From Elusimicrobiota bacterium (lineage in GTDB: Bacteria > Elusimicrobiota > Elusimicrobia > UBA1565 > UBA9628): 64,000 bases of DNA. The notes under the pieces are model-generated. The model worked only from the letters and a program-made list of their open reading frames with translations, made no database searches and was not told the origin of the DNA. The stretch's first letter is position 1. Each line of letters begins with the position of its first letter. Below, piece after piece: positions 1 to 7,114 of this stretch. The stretch covers positions 140,718 to 204,717 of the forward strand of contig DMMY01000004.1 in assembly GCA_003452935.1 (NCBI GenBank). Direction: 5' to 3'. The position numbers and the translations under genes are program-made.

Positions 1-822
1 GCGGGCGGGAACGGATGGGGAAGGGGCAAAAGCCGAACCGGCCAGCGAGGCCAACGAGCGGGCGCCGCCTTCAGGGGCAATAGGGGATTTGAAAAGGACC
101 GGGTCCCTGTCCCCGTCGCTCGGATAATTGATGCCGTCGTCGCTGCCGCCGCTGCCGTCAGGATCGCTTCCCCCGGGACGGCTGGGAGTACGGTCTACGC
201 CGTCGTCGCTGCCGCTGCCGTCAGGATCAGGAGTCCTATCGCGGTCAGGGGTATGGTCAGGCATTCCTCGACCGAGGCCCTGCTTGGCAAATACGGCGGA
301 CTCGTCGCTCGAGGCCTCTTGATAGTGACCAACGCGGCCCATGAAATCCTTGCCCGCGCCGCCCTTGGCCTCGGCCTGCCCCATCTTCCCGAAATCCGGA
401 AGCTCCTGCTTCAAGCCTTGGATGGCGGAATGCTCCGTTATCGCGCCCCGGCCCGGCGCTGCCTCAGAGGCAATGACCCCGGCATTTTCCCGGGCATGGA
501 TCGCGGGAGTTCGAACGATTGCGATGTTCGCGGATCGCGGCAGAGCTTGGCTTGGCTCTTGCGCTTGGGCCCGCGCGGTCAAGCCGCGGGGCAGCAGAGA
601 AGGCGCAAGAGAAAGGCCCTTGAGCTCCATCATGCCCGCAGCCCCGGCAGCCGAGCCAATGGCGCCGGGGGCCCAGCCGAAATTCTTGCCTGCGCGGGAA
701 GAAATTGTCGCAACGCGGGCCTGCAAGACGGCCGCGGCAGCCCGATAACTTTCAAGGCCCGGCGCAGCGCCGAGCATGGAGATGACGATGGCGAGAGACA
801 GAGATGCTTTGCCCATATTCAT
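1..822 (-). CDS. Exported Ala/Pro-rich protein with DPDGSG repeats, cut by the left window edge
   Basis: The first 274 codons are open to the window edge, so the C-terminal part is missing. The protein starts MNMGKASL, followed by a hydrophobic stretch and an Ala-rich site typical of a signal peptide. A roughly 150-residue Ala/Pro/Gly-rich region contains GKDFMGRVG, which resembles QDFSRRVGE in the 2366-aa protease at 24506-31606. Two Asp/Gly/Ser segments follow (DPDGSGSDDG and DPDGSGGSDDG). They look like calcium-binding loops of the DxDxDG type, but they could also be simple linkers. The start at 822 is chosen because TATAAT lies exactly six bases upstream and there is no Shine-Dalgarno. 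Function is unknown; by analogy with its neighbours the missing part may be an enzyme. Confidence 0.72.
   Translation of the reverse strand, partial: MNMGKASLSLAIVISMLGAAPGLESYRAAAAVLQARVATISSRAGKNFGWAPGAIGSAAGAAGMMELKGLSLAPSLLPRGLTARAQAQEPSQALPRSANIAIVRTPAIHARENAGVIASEAAPGRGAITEHSAIQGLKQELPDFGKMGQAEAKGGAGKDFMGRVGHYQEASSDESAVFAKQGLGRGMPDHTPDRDRTPDPDGSGSDDGVDRTPSRPGGSDPDGSGGSDDGINYPSDGDRDPVLFKSPIAPEGGARSLASLAGSAFAPSPSVPAR
133..229. repeat. Imperfect direct repeat encoding the DPDGSG segments
   Basis: Two near-identical stretches of about 31-34 bases (133-166 and 199-229) encode the two Asp/Gly/Ser-rich segments of the truncated exported protein. They differ mainly by one extra triplet, as expected from slippage or unequal exchange within a coding repeat. 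Confidence 0.6.
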
Positions 823-828
823 GTTCTC

Positions 829-834
829 ATTATA
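829..834 (-). promoter_or_regulatory. -10 box (TATAAT) six bases before the start at 822
   Basis: A perfect TATAAT ends six bases before the ATG, so transcription would begin at or next to the start codon. No convincing -35 box is visible. Confidence 0.55.
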
Positions 835-931
835 GCGATCAGCCCAAAAGGCGCGTACGGGTCGAAGGTCCCAAGCCATGGCCAACAATCGACCCATCGA
901 TGACTGGGACCAGGGCTGCTGTCGCATGGGC

Positions 932-3814
932 CTATAGGGAATCGGCGTCCAGCGCCACGGACATGTCGTAGAGTTTCTCGATGCGCATGGTGGTGTCGGG
1001 ATGCGTGATGAAGAGGTTGAAAAGAAAGTCATCCCTCTTGCCCACCACCCAATCCATGGCCGAGTCCAGATCGGGAAGAGCCTCGGCCCGGTGCATCTGT
1101 TCCAGGGGATTGACCGTGTACATCCCGGCGTTGGCCGCCACCAAGGGAAGCCGCTCGGGCTCGATGACCGCCACGCCCGGTTCCTTGGGCCGCCAACTCG
1201 TCAGCAGACCCAAGGCCAGGGCCAAGGCCTCGGGCTCGTTGCTGAGCTTGGCCCCGTCTTCGTCAGCCATGCCCTCGTCTGCCCGGGAAGCAGCCATTTG
1301 CGTGACCTGAAGCACGACAGGCCCCCACAAGGCGGCGAATACTCTCAACAGAGCCGGCAGGGTATTCAAGACCAGGCCGGCCGCGGCCGGGACGATCCCC
1401 TTGCGCTCGGAAAGGCTCTGCAAGCGCGGGAACAACCGGTCCTTGAGCCGCTTGGCCGCGGCCTTGGCCTGGCTCAGCGACCACAAGATGCCGTAGGCGG
1501 CAAATGAAACACCGGTATTGATGGTCGCGGCCGCGGCATTGAGCAACATGTGGCGGTCCATCACGTGGCTGAACTCATGCGCCAGCACCCCGCGCAGGGC
1601 GCGGACTCCAAGTCTTTTCAAGTCCGCGGCCGCGGCCTGCTTGACCGCCTCGATCACCTGACGAGGCGTGGCCGTCGGCGCCACGCCCGGCAGGGAACCG
1701 GCAATGGCCTTGCGAAAGACTTTAAAAGACTTGCTCTTGCCCTCGGGGGCCGAGGCGGCCAAGAGTCGAATCAAGCTCGCGCGCAGTTCTTCCGGGTCAA
1801 GGGTCATCTCTTTGATGACCTTGGTCACGCCCACGAGCGCATGGAAGGGGCTGCGTCCCGTGGCATAGGCGTTGGGGGCTTGCAGGGGATCATTGACCAT
1901 CTCCGGCATGGGGATGGGCTTCTTTTTTTCCTGCGCCCGCTTGGCGTTGATGCGCTCGCGCAGCTCCTTCATGATGGCGAAGAACTCCGGGTCACTGGCT
2001 TCCGTGGCCGGAGCGGTCCTCATCACCCTCTTGATGAGATCGGCGGCGAAGAAAAAGGAAATCCCCGAAAAAATCCCGGCGACGGCCAGATTCTTGCCGA
2101 GGCTCGCCAAGCCAAAGACAAGGACGCCCATCGCCAGGCCAAAGGACGCCATGACGCCGATGAGCAGGCCGACCTTAAGACGGTAGTGAAAATTCGGCCA
2201 GCGCGACGGCGATTCGGGCTGCGCGTCCGGATCGCCCGCGGGCTCGACCTGGGTCGACGGCGCGGGCTCGCCCTTGGGGAGAAGCTTGCGCAGCAGCGCC
2301 TCGGTCCATTTGGCTGCCCGCTCCGGAGCGAAGGCCAGGACCGCGAAGGTCAGGGGGCTGGCGAATCCGGTCGCGGCCGTGAAGGCCAGCAGGCCCAGAT
2401 AAAGGGTGTTGAAGTTGAGCAGATTGTTGAGCGCGTTCTTCCAAACGGGGATATGCTTGCTCCACCCGTAAGTTTTCTCGCCGAGAAATTGCCAGGCTAT
2501 GAAAGCCTGGGTAGCGAAAACCGCGGGAAAGCCCGACGCCAGGGCAAAGGTTACCCCCAGCATGACCCACGGAAATATCGGAAAACGGATTTTCTGCAGG
2601 CTCCCCGGCACGGCGAAAGGCCGTCCGGATTCAGCGGCGTAAATGATCCTCCCCAGGAAAAACGCGAGGGTCGTCATGACCGGGAGCGTCATCATTCCCA
2701 GCAACGGCCCGATGCCGATCAAGCCGGCCGCGGCCACGCCCACAAAGCCGGGCAAGGCGATAAATGAAACTCCAAGCATTATCGTGTCAAGAATGAGCGT
2801 TCCGCCGGGATTGAGCAGCCGGCCCGCGATAAAACCGAATACAGGAACGCTCGACAGAGCCAGCTGCTGAAAGGACAAAACGAGAGCTAAGCCCGGAGCC
2901 GCGATAGCCGCGGCGCCCAGAAAAGCGCCGAGGGAAACGTCGAGCACCCACTTGACCGCGTCAAGACGCGGCGAGTCGCGCGACCCCAGCCGGTAGCGGC
3001 CGTAAACGGCGAGCGGAAAAAACAGCGCGCCGGACATCACGGCCCAGACCGCGGCCAGGGGAACGAGGCCGAAAATCGAGGGCAGCAATATGGCGGCCGC
3101 GGCCTGCAAGCCGAAAACCGCGCCGCCCGCGGCCGCCATGCGGCCCAGCGCCAGAGCGCCTGAAATAATTTTGTTCCGCAAGGGGCCGGGCCGGGAAGCC
3201 GGCGTTGCCGGAGGCGGGCCCGGCCTCAACGCGGCCCCGCGGCCGGACTGCCCGGCCAAGAGCCGCCCTTGCGATCGGTTTTCAGAGGGAGCGGGCGCGG
3301 CGTCTTGGGACGAAACCGGCGCCGGCGCTATGCCGAAAATGCGGTCCCATACGGAGGCGGCCGAAGTCTTGGCCTGGCCCGCCGACATGGCCGCCGCTTT
3401 GTCCGCGGAAATAGCCAGGCTCTCCTTTTCCTCTAATAGTCGGACCAAGCCCATGGGCCCTTGCGGATTTTGGGATGCGGCCAGCGCTGCTGGCACATCC
3501 AAACCAGCCGCAGCTTGAGCGCCCGCCTCCGGCTTTAACAACGCCGCGGAAGCGGAGAGAGCCTGCGTCTTGACCGAAGGGATATTCGCGGGCTGCCAAG
3601 AAAATGCCGCGCTCAGATTCACGGACGCGAGTCCGGAGTTGAAGTTAGGGAGCCGGCCGACGACTTTCACGCCGCGCATCGGCCCCTGCATGCCGCCCGA
3701 GTGCCGGGCGGCATGGGATTGGCCGACGATGGAGGCCGCCGCGGCATAGCTCTGCAACCCCGGCGCCGATAGGATAAGAACCGTGGAAATGAGGAAAGCG
3801 GTGATTTTCTTCAT
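932..3814 (-). CDS. Exported/membrane M48 family metallopeptidase
   Basis: This 960-residue protein starts MKKITAF with a signal-peptide-like N-terminus ending near SYAAA. An Ala-rich region of about 200 residues follows, then a multi-pass membrane region (about residues 215-600) and a C-terminal zinc peptidase domain. The zinc motif is AHEFSHVMDRH near residue 746. The third ligand lies in SRADEGMADEDGA near residue 845, matching the SRxxE..AD signature of the M48 (HtpX/Ste24/BepA) family. M48 enzymes usually act in envelope protein quality control. At 960 residues it is about three times the size of HtpX because of the N-terminal and membrane additions. The start is supported by TATAAT eight bases upstream. 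The substrate is unknown. Confidence 0.85.
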   Translation of the reverse strand: MKKITAFLISTVLILSAPGLQSYAAAASIVGQSHAARHSGGMQGPMRGVKVVGRLPNFNSGLASVNLSAAFSWQPANIPSVKTQALSASAALLKPEAGAQAAAGLDVPAALAASQNPQGPMGLVRLLEEKESLAISADKAAAMSAGQAKTSAASVWDRIFGIAPAPVSSQDAAPAPSENRSQGRLLAGQSGRGAALRPGPPPATPASRPGPLRNKIISGALALGRMAAAGGAVFGLQAAAAILLPSIFGLVPLAAVWAVMSGALFFPLAVYGRYRLGSRDSPRLDAVKWVLDVSLGAFLGAAAIAAPGLALVLSFQQLALSSVPVFGFIAGRLLNPGGTLILDTIMLGVSFIALPGFVGVAAAGLIGIGPLLGMMTLPVMTTLAFFLGRIIYAAESGRPFAVPGSLQKIRFPIFPWVMLGVTFALASGFPAVFATQAFIAWQFLGEKTYGWSKHIPVWKNALNNLLNFNTLYLGLLAFTAATGFASPLTFAVLAFAPERAAKWTEALLRKLLPKGEPAPSTQVEPAGDPDAQPESPSRWPNFHYRLKVGLLIGVMASFGLAMGVLVFGLASLGKNLAVAGIFSGISFFFAADLIKRVMRTAPATEASDPEFFAIMKELRERINAKRAQEKKKPIPMPEMVNDPLQAPNAYATGRSPFHALVGVTKVIKEMTLDPEELRASLIRLLAASAPEGKSKSFKVFRKAIAGSLPGVAPTATPRQVIEAVKQAAAADLKRLGVRALRGVLAHEFSHVMDRHMLLNAAAATINTGVSFAAYGILWSLSQAKAAAKRLKDRLFPRLQSLSERKGIVPAAAGLVLNTLPALLRVFAALWGPVVLQVTQMAASRADEGMADEDGAKLSNEPEALALALGLLTSWRPKEPGVAVIEPERLPLVAANAGMYTVNPLEQMHRAEALPDLDSAMDWVVGKRDDFLFNLFITHPDTTMRIEKLYDMSVALDADSL

Positions 3815-3822
3815 GCGACGGT

Positions 3823-3828
3823 ATTATA
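3823..3828 (-). promoter_or_regulatory. -10 box (TATAAT) eight bases before the start at 3814
   Basis: A perfect TATAAT sits eight bases before the ATG of the M48 gene. No Shine-Dalgarno lies between them, so the message is probably leaderless or has a leader of one or two bases. Confidence 0.5.
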
Positions 3829-3915
3829 TCGTTACGCCCGCGCGGGCTTGCCGGGCCTTAGGACCTACGCGGCTGGAATCTTTCGGCCCACAAGCCCCTG
3901 CCCCATCGGGGTCTT

Positions 3916-4575
3916 CTATGGATGCCGGGCTTGGAAATCGGCAAGAACCCGCGGCAGAGCGGTTCGGGGGGTATCGTACCGGCAGAGCCATTGATCTCCG
4001 CCTTGGACCATCTCCATGACGCAGCGGCGCACCACGGCCGGATCCATGCTGCGCACGAAAAGCACGCAGGGGCCGAAATAACACTCCAGCCCCATTTTCT
4101 CGAAGGCCTCGGAGAACCATGACGGGGTGGCCGCCAGCATGGAGAATTGCCGGCCGTCCGAAAGGCTCACCTGAACGACCGCGCTGCAATGCCCCGGGCT
4201 CTGGACGGGCTCGGGCTCGGCGATCTCGACAGCGTCGACATGGGGTTTTTTGACCGCGACTTTGCGCCGGCCCTTGGCCGCGGGCTTGGAGTTGTAGTAC
4301 CTCAGCCAGAAGCCGCTCATGTGCGCCGCCATCTTCTCGACGGCGCGCCCCAGGCTCTTGGGGTCCAGGCTCTTGGCGAAGAGCACCGGAGGGCCGAAAA
4401 AGAAGTCTTTCCCCTCGCCGTTCATGCGGGTCATCACGCAATTCGGGGTGAGCACCCCGAAACGCGAGGAGCTGCCATCCTCGAGATGAACGCGGATTTC
4501 GGCGCTTCCCGACGTCGAGGAGCCAGGCGCCTGCGCGAGAAACTCTATGGAACGAATCAGGGGCATGAGAGGCAT
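3916..4575 (-). CDS. Uncharacterised protein made of two copies of one domain
   Basis: This 219-residue protein has no signal peptide or membrane segment. Two halves of about 70 residues (about 22-92 and 133-203) align with each other. The first has DFFFGPPVLFAKSLDP and the second ECYFGPCVLFVRSMDP; each starts with a strand rich in V, L and D (EIRVHLEDG, VVQVSLSDG) and ends near a WL.RY motif. A basic/proline linker (PAAKGRRKVAVKKP) joins them. I do not recognise the domain. A competing reading frame of 256 codons overlaps it, but only this frame shows the internal duplication. The start is supported by TATCAT six bases upstream. The gene sits alone among genes for exported proteins. Confidence 0.75.
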   Translation of the reverse strand: MPLMPLIRSIEFLAQAPGSSTSGSAEIRVHLEDGSSSRFGVLTPNCVMTRMNGEGKDFFFGPPVLFAKSLDPKSLGRAVEKMAAHMSGFWLRYYNSKPAAKGRRKVAVKKPHVDAVEIAEPEPVQSPGHCSAVVQVSLSDGRQFSMLAATPSWFSEAFEKMGLECYFGPCVLFVRSMDPAVVRRCVMEMVQGGDQWLCRYDTPRTALPRVLADFQARHP

Positions 4576-4581
4576 CGCCGG

Positions 4582-4608
4582 ATGATATTACCAATTCTCG
4601 CGCGTCAA
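4582..4608 (-). promoter_or_regulatory. Promoter of the duplicated-domain gene (TTGACG, TATCAT)
   Basis: A -35-like TTGACG (4608-4603) and a -10-like TATCAT (4587-4582) are separated by 15 bases, shorter than the usual 17. The -10 box ends six bases before the ATG at 4575, consistent with a leaderless start. Confidence 0.45.
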
Positions 4609-4624
4609 TGGGCTCATGGGCGGG

Positions 4625-7114
4625 CTATCGGACTACGGCGCCTTCCTGGGCCGGCTGCGCCGAGAGATCGTTGTGCTTCCTGATGCGATCCATGACGTTG
4701 CGCAGGAACTTCTCGTACTTTATGCGGCTCCATTCATCAAGGACAGGCTCGTAGCCGCCCGTGGGATAGACAAAAATCAATCCGGTTTTGGACACAGCCC
4801 TAAGAGCCCCCGAAGCGTAGGGCAAGGGCAAGTTTTTCCACAAGGCGCGAGCCGCTATGTCGTAAAGCTGGACTTGGACGTCTTTGTCCAAATTTTGGAG
4901 GGACGGGGTCTGCCCGGTCTTAAAATCCACTATGGCGACCTCAAGACCCTGGGGCGTCTCGCGCGCCACGACGAAGTCATAGATGAGGCGCAAGACGTCG
5001 CGATAAACGAGCTGTCCCTTCTTGAAGCGCTCCCGGACGAAAAGATTCGGCAGCTCGGTCCCGATCGCGATGGGATAGCGCTGGAGGATGTCGGACACGG
5101 TCTTGTGCATGGTGCGCAGGCGCGCCTCCATGACCTCCCGGTAGCCGTCCATGGTCTCGCCCGGATGTTCCACCATGTTCTTGATCCGCGCCCCGTCCTC
5201 CCGGGCCCAGTTGCGGTTGCCGCGCGTGACAAGCGCCTCGGCATCCGGCAAGATTCCCGTATTGCGGTACACCCAGACGGCCCAGTTGAAAGCCGCGTGC
5301 ATGACATGACCCATCATCATGTACACGTTGCCGCCGCCGCCCCCATAGGCCGCGTCCTTATTCTTCTGGAAAGCGGCGATCTTGGAAGCCGAGGCGGCAA
5401 GATCGCCGGACATATTGTCACGGTACTTGCCCAGCATGGCCGCAAAGGACAAATCCGCGAGCTCCGATCCCCGGGCCTGGCTATGAAGCGCGGGCTGCAC
5501 CGCGCCGCGCGTGGCTTGAAGAAGCGCTTCGTCGCGGCTCACCACGAGGAGATCGCTGGGATTGACGAAAAGATCCTCATGATCGCGCAAGGACGCCAGC
5601 AAATGAGGCACGGCGGAAGCCAGGGTATTGGGCCGCAAGCTCAAGGTGGGAAGCCCCCGGTCGTCGCGTCCGACCGAGAGCTGGAACTCCTGGGACGGCA
5701 CGGCAAGCTGGCGCATGGCCTTTTTAAGATCTTTGGCGAAAACCGCGGCGTCGGCCTTGGGCTGCAGCGTGACGGAGAAGTCCGTCCCGGTCTTGCGTAT
5801 CCGGGCCGCGCCCAGGCGCCGCGCCGCGAACTCCATGATTTCCAATTCCTGTGGCGCGAATCGAGGCATGGGCAGGGCCGCGGGGAACAGTCCTTTATAG
5901 GAAGACAAGGCGTTGCCATCGTCGGACAAAAGCACCATCTTGTAGCGAGCGATATTATCCCGCTGGCGGTTGGTCAAGCCCTTGGTCAGCAACTCCTCTA
6001 TCGAGCCCTTGGCGTCGTCTCGGCGCTGTGATAAAAGGACGAAGTAGACGCCGGCCTTCATGAGCTTGGACATGTCCTCGACCAGCTCGGCCGGCACCGC
6101 GTCGTCAAAGAGTCTCATATCCAGAAGCACTGCCTTGGGAAGCGAGTTGCGCACGGTCTCCAGGGCCGCTGGCAGCTCCCAGGTTTGACGGAGCTTTGGC
6201 TCATAGACTTCTTCTTCCTGGTTTTCGGGAAGCTGCCGAGCCTCGCCGTAAGGCAGGAAGCGAACCACCCTCACCTGGGAAGTCAGGCCGATGACCACGG
6301 GCAAGCCGGGTTTGGAATAGCGGTTGTAGGCGGCCAAATCATCGATCAGCCTTCGGCGCAGTTGGGCGACGGTATGCGATTTTATTTCATCGGCGGCATA
6401 GACGCCTGCCAAGTCCGCTTTGGTGAGTTTGCCGATCTCCTTGGTCTGGCCCGAGGTCACGCGCGATAGGAACATGGTCTGTCCTCCCACCATGACGCGC
6501 ACCGCGGCATTCTCGACGAACTTTCCCCAGTACCATTGGCTGCCTGAGCCGCCCACGAGCCGTGCCGTGGCATAAAGGCCGGAACTCTTGATCCTTTCCT
6601 TGACGTCCCGGCTGAAGCGCAGGTCCAGCAGGGCAGGTTCGGCAGGCCCGGCGATTTCCCTGGTCACGGTTTCCGGGTCCACAGATTCTTCGACCGGGGC
6701 CTCGGAGCCGTCAAAGACGCGGTCGGATATCTCGCGCTGGCTCGTTTGCGGCGCCGCGCCCAATTCCTGCAGGTCGCGCAAAGCGGCAGGAGCCGCCTCC
6801 GCCTGGACGGCCTCCAAGGCGGGGGATTCGGCCGCCGCCGGCAAAGCCGAAAGCGGCGTCAAAACGGGCCTCAACGCCTCTGCGGCCGCGCCGTCTCGAA
6901 GCGGAGCCACGCGGATCCCACCTATCGGGGAAAGAGGCGATTGGATCCGGCGCAATGACGATCCAACTTCCAAAGGCCTTCCCGCGAAGCCGCCGATTCC
7001 AGCGACAGGGCCGGAAACCCGCCCTTGCGCCTGGTGAAGTCGCGCCGCGGCCGCGGGCTGGGCAAAAGCCAGGGCAACGGCCACTAGCAAGCGATGCCCC
7101 GATATAAAGTTCAT
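4625..7114 (-). CDS. Exported HAD-like plus PD-(D/E)XK nuclease-like fusion, active-site-like copy
   Basis: This is an 829-residue protein. The signal peptide (MNFISGHRLL...AAAARL) is followed by an Ala/Pro-rich region containing EISDRVFDGSEAP. A HAD-like phosphatase fold comes next (about residues 325-560), with LLDMRLFDD as the nucleophile loop, VLLSQR and LLSDDGNALSS; the acid two residues after the nucleophile is Arg. The C-terminal third resembles RecB/AddB-type PD-(D/E)XK nucleases: an acidic IYDFV strand, then VAIVDFKTG near residue 728, then VQLYDIA. The start is ATG 7114, which overlaps the upstream stop (ATGA), rather than a more upstream codon lacking a signal peptide. It is a clear paralogue of the upstream gene. 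The domain calls are by eye and moderately secure; the substrate is unknown. Confidence 0.7.
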   Translation of the reverse strand: MNFISGHRLLVAVALAFAQPAAAARLHQAQGRVSGPVAGIGGFAGRPLEVGSSLRRIQSPLSPIGGIRVAPLRDGAAAEALRPVLTPLSALPAAAESPALEAVQAEAAPAALRDLQELGAAPQTSQREISDRVFDGSEAPVEESVDPETVTREIAGPAEPALLDLRFSRDVKERIKSSGLYATARLVGGSGSQWYWGKFVENAAVRVMVGGQTMFLSRVTSGQTKEIGKLTKADLAGVYAADEIKSHTVAQLRRRLIDDLAAYNRYSKPGLPVVIGLTSQVRVVRFLPYGEARQLPENQEEEVYEPKLRQTWELPAALETVRNSLPKAVLLDMRLFDDAVPAELVEDMSKLMKAGVYFVLLSQRRDDAKGSIEELLTKGLTNRQRDNIARYKMVLLSDDGNALSSYKGLFPAALPMPRFAPQELEIMEFAARRLGAARIRKTGTDFSVTLQPKADAAVFAKDLKKAMRQLAVPSQEFQLSVGRDDRGLPTLSLRPNTLASAVPHLLASLRDHEDLFVNPSDLLVVSRDEALLQATRGAVQPALHSQARGSELADLSFAAMLGKYRDNMSGDLAASASKIAAFQKNKDAAYGGGGGNVYMMMGHVMHAAFNWAVWVYRNTGILPDAEALVTRGNRNWAREDGARIKNMVEHPGETMDGYREVMEARLRTMHKTVSDILQRYPIAIGTELPNLFVRERFKKGQLVYRDVLRLIYDFVVARETPQGLEVAIVDFKTGQTPSLQNLDKDVQVQLYDIAARALWKNLPLPYASGALRAVSKTGLIFVYPTGGYEPVLDEWSRIKYEKFLRNVMDRIRKHNDLSAQPAQEGAVVR

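Noticed and set aside
1550..2767. 405-codon plus-strand ORF opposite the M48 peptidase gene
   Set aside because: Its product is rich in Arg, Gly and His with no domain, typical of an antisense frame in GC-rich DNA; the minus-strand M48 gene fully explains the region.
3824..4594. 256-codon alternative frame over the duplicated-domain gene
   Set aside because: The product is Arg/Gly-rich without internal similarity; the chosen frame shows two aligned halves and a promoter at the right distance.
4616..6031. 471-codon plus-strand ORF opposite the HAD/nuclease-like gene
   Set aside because: It has no recognisable motif, and the opposite strand encodes a protein with signal peptide and clear paralogy to its neighbour.
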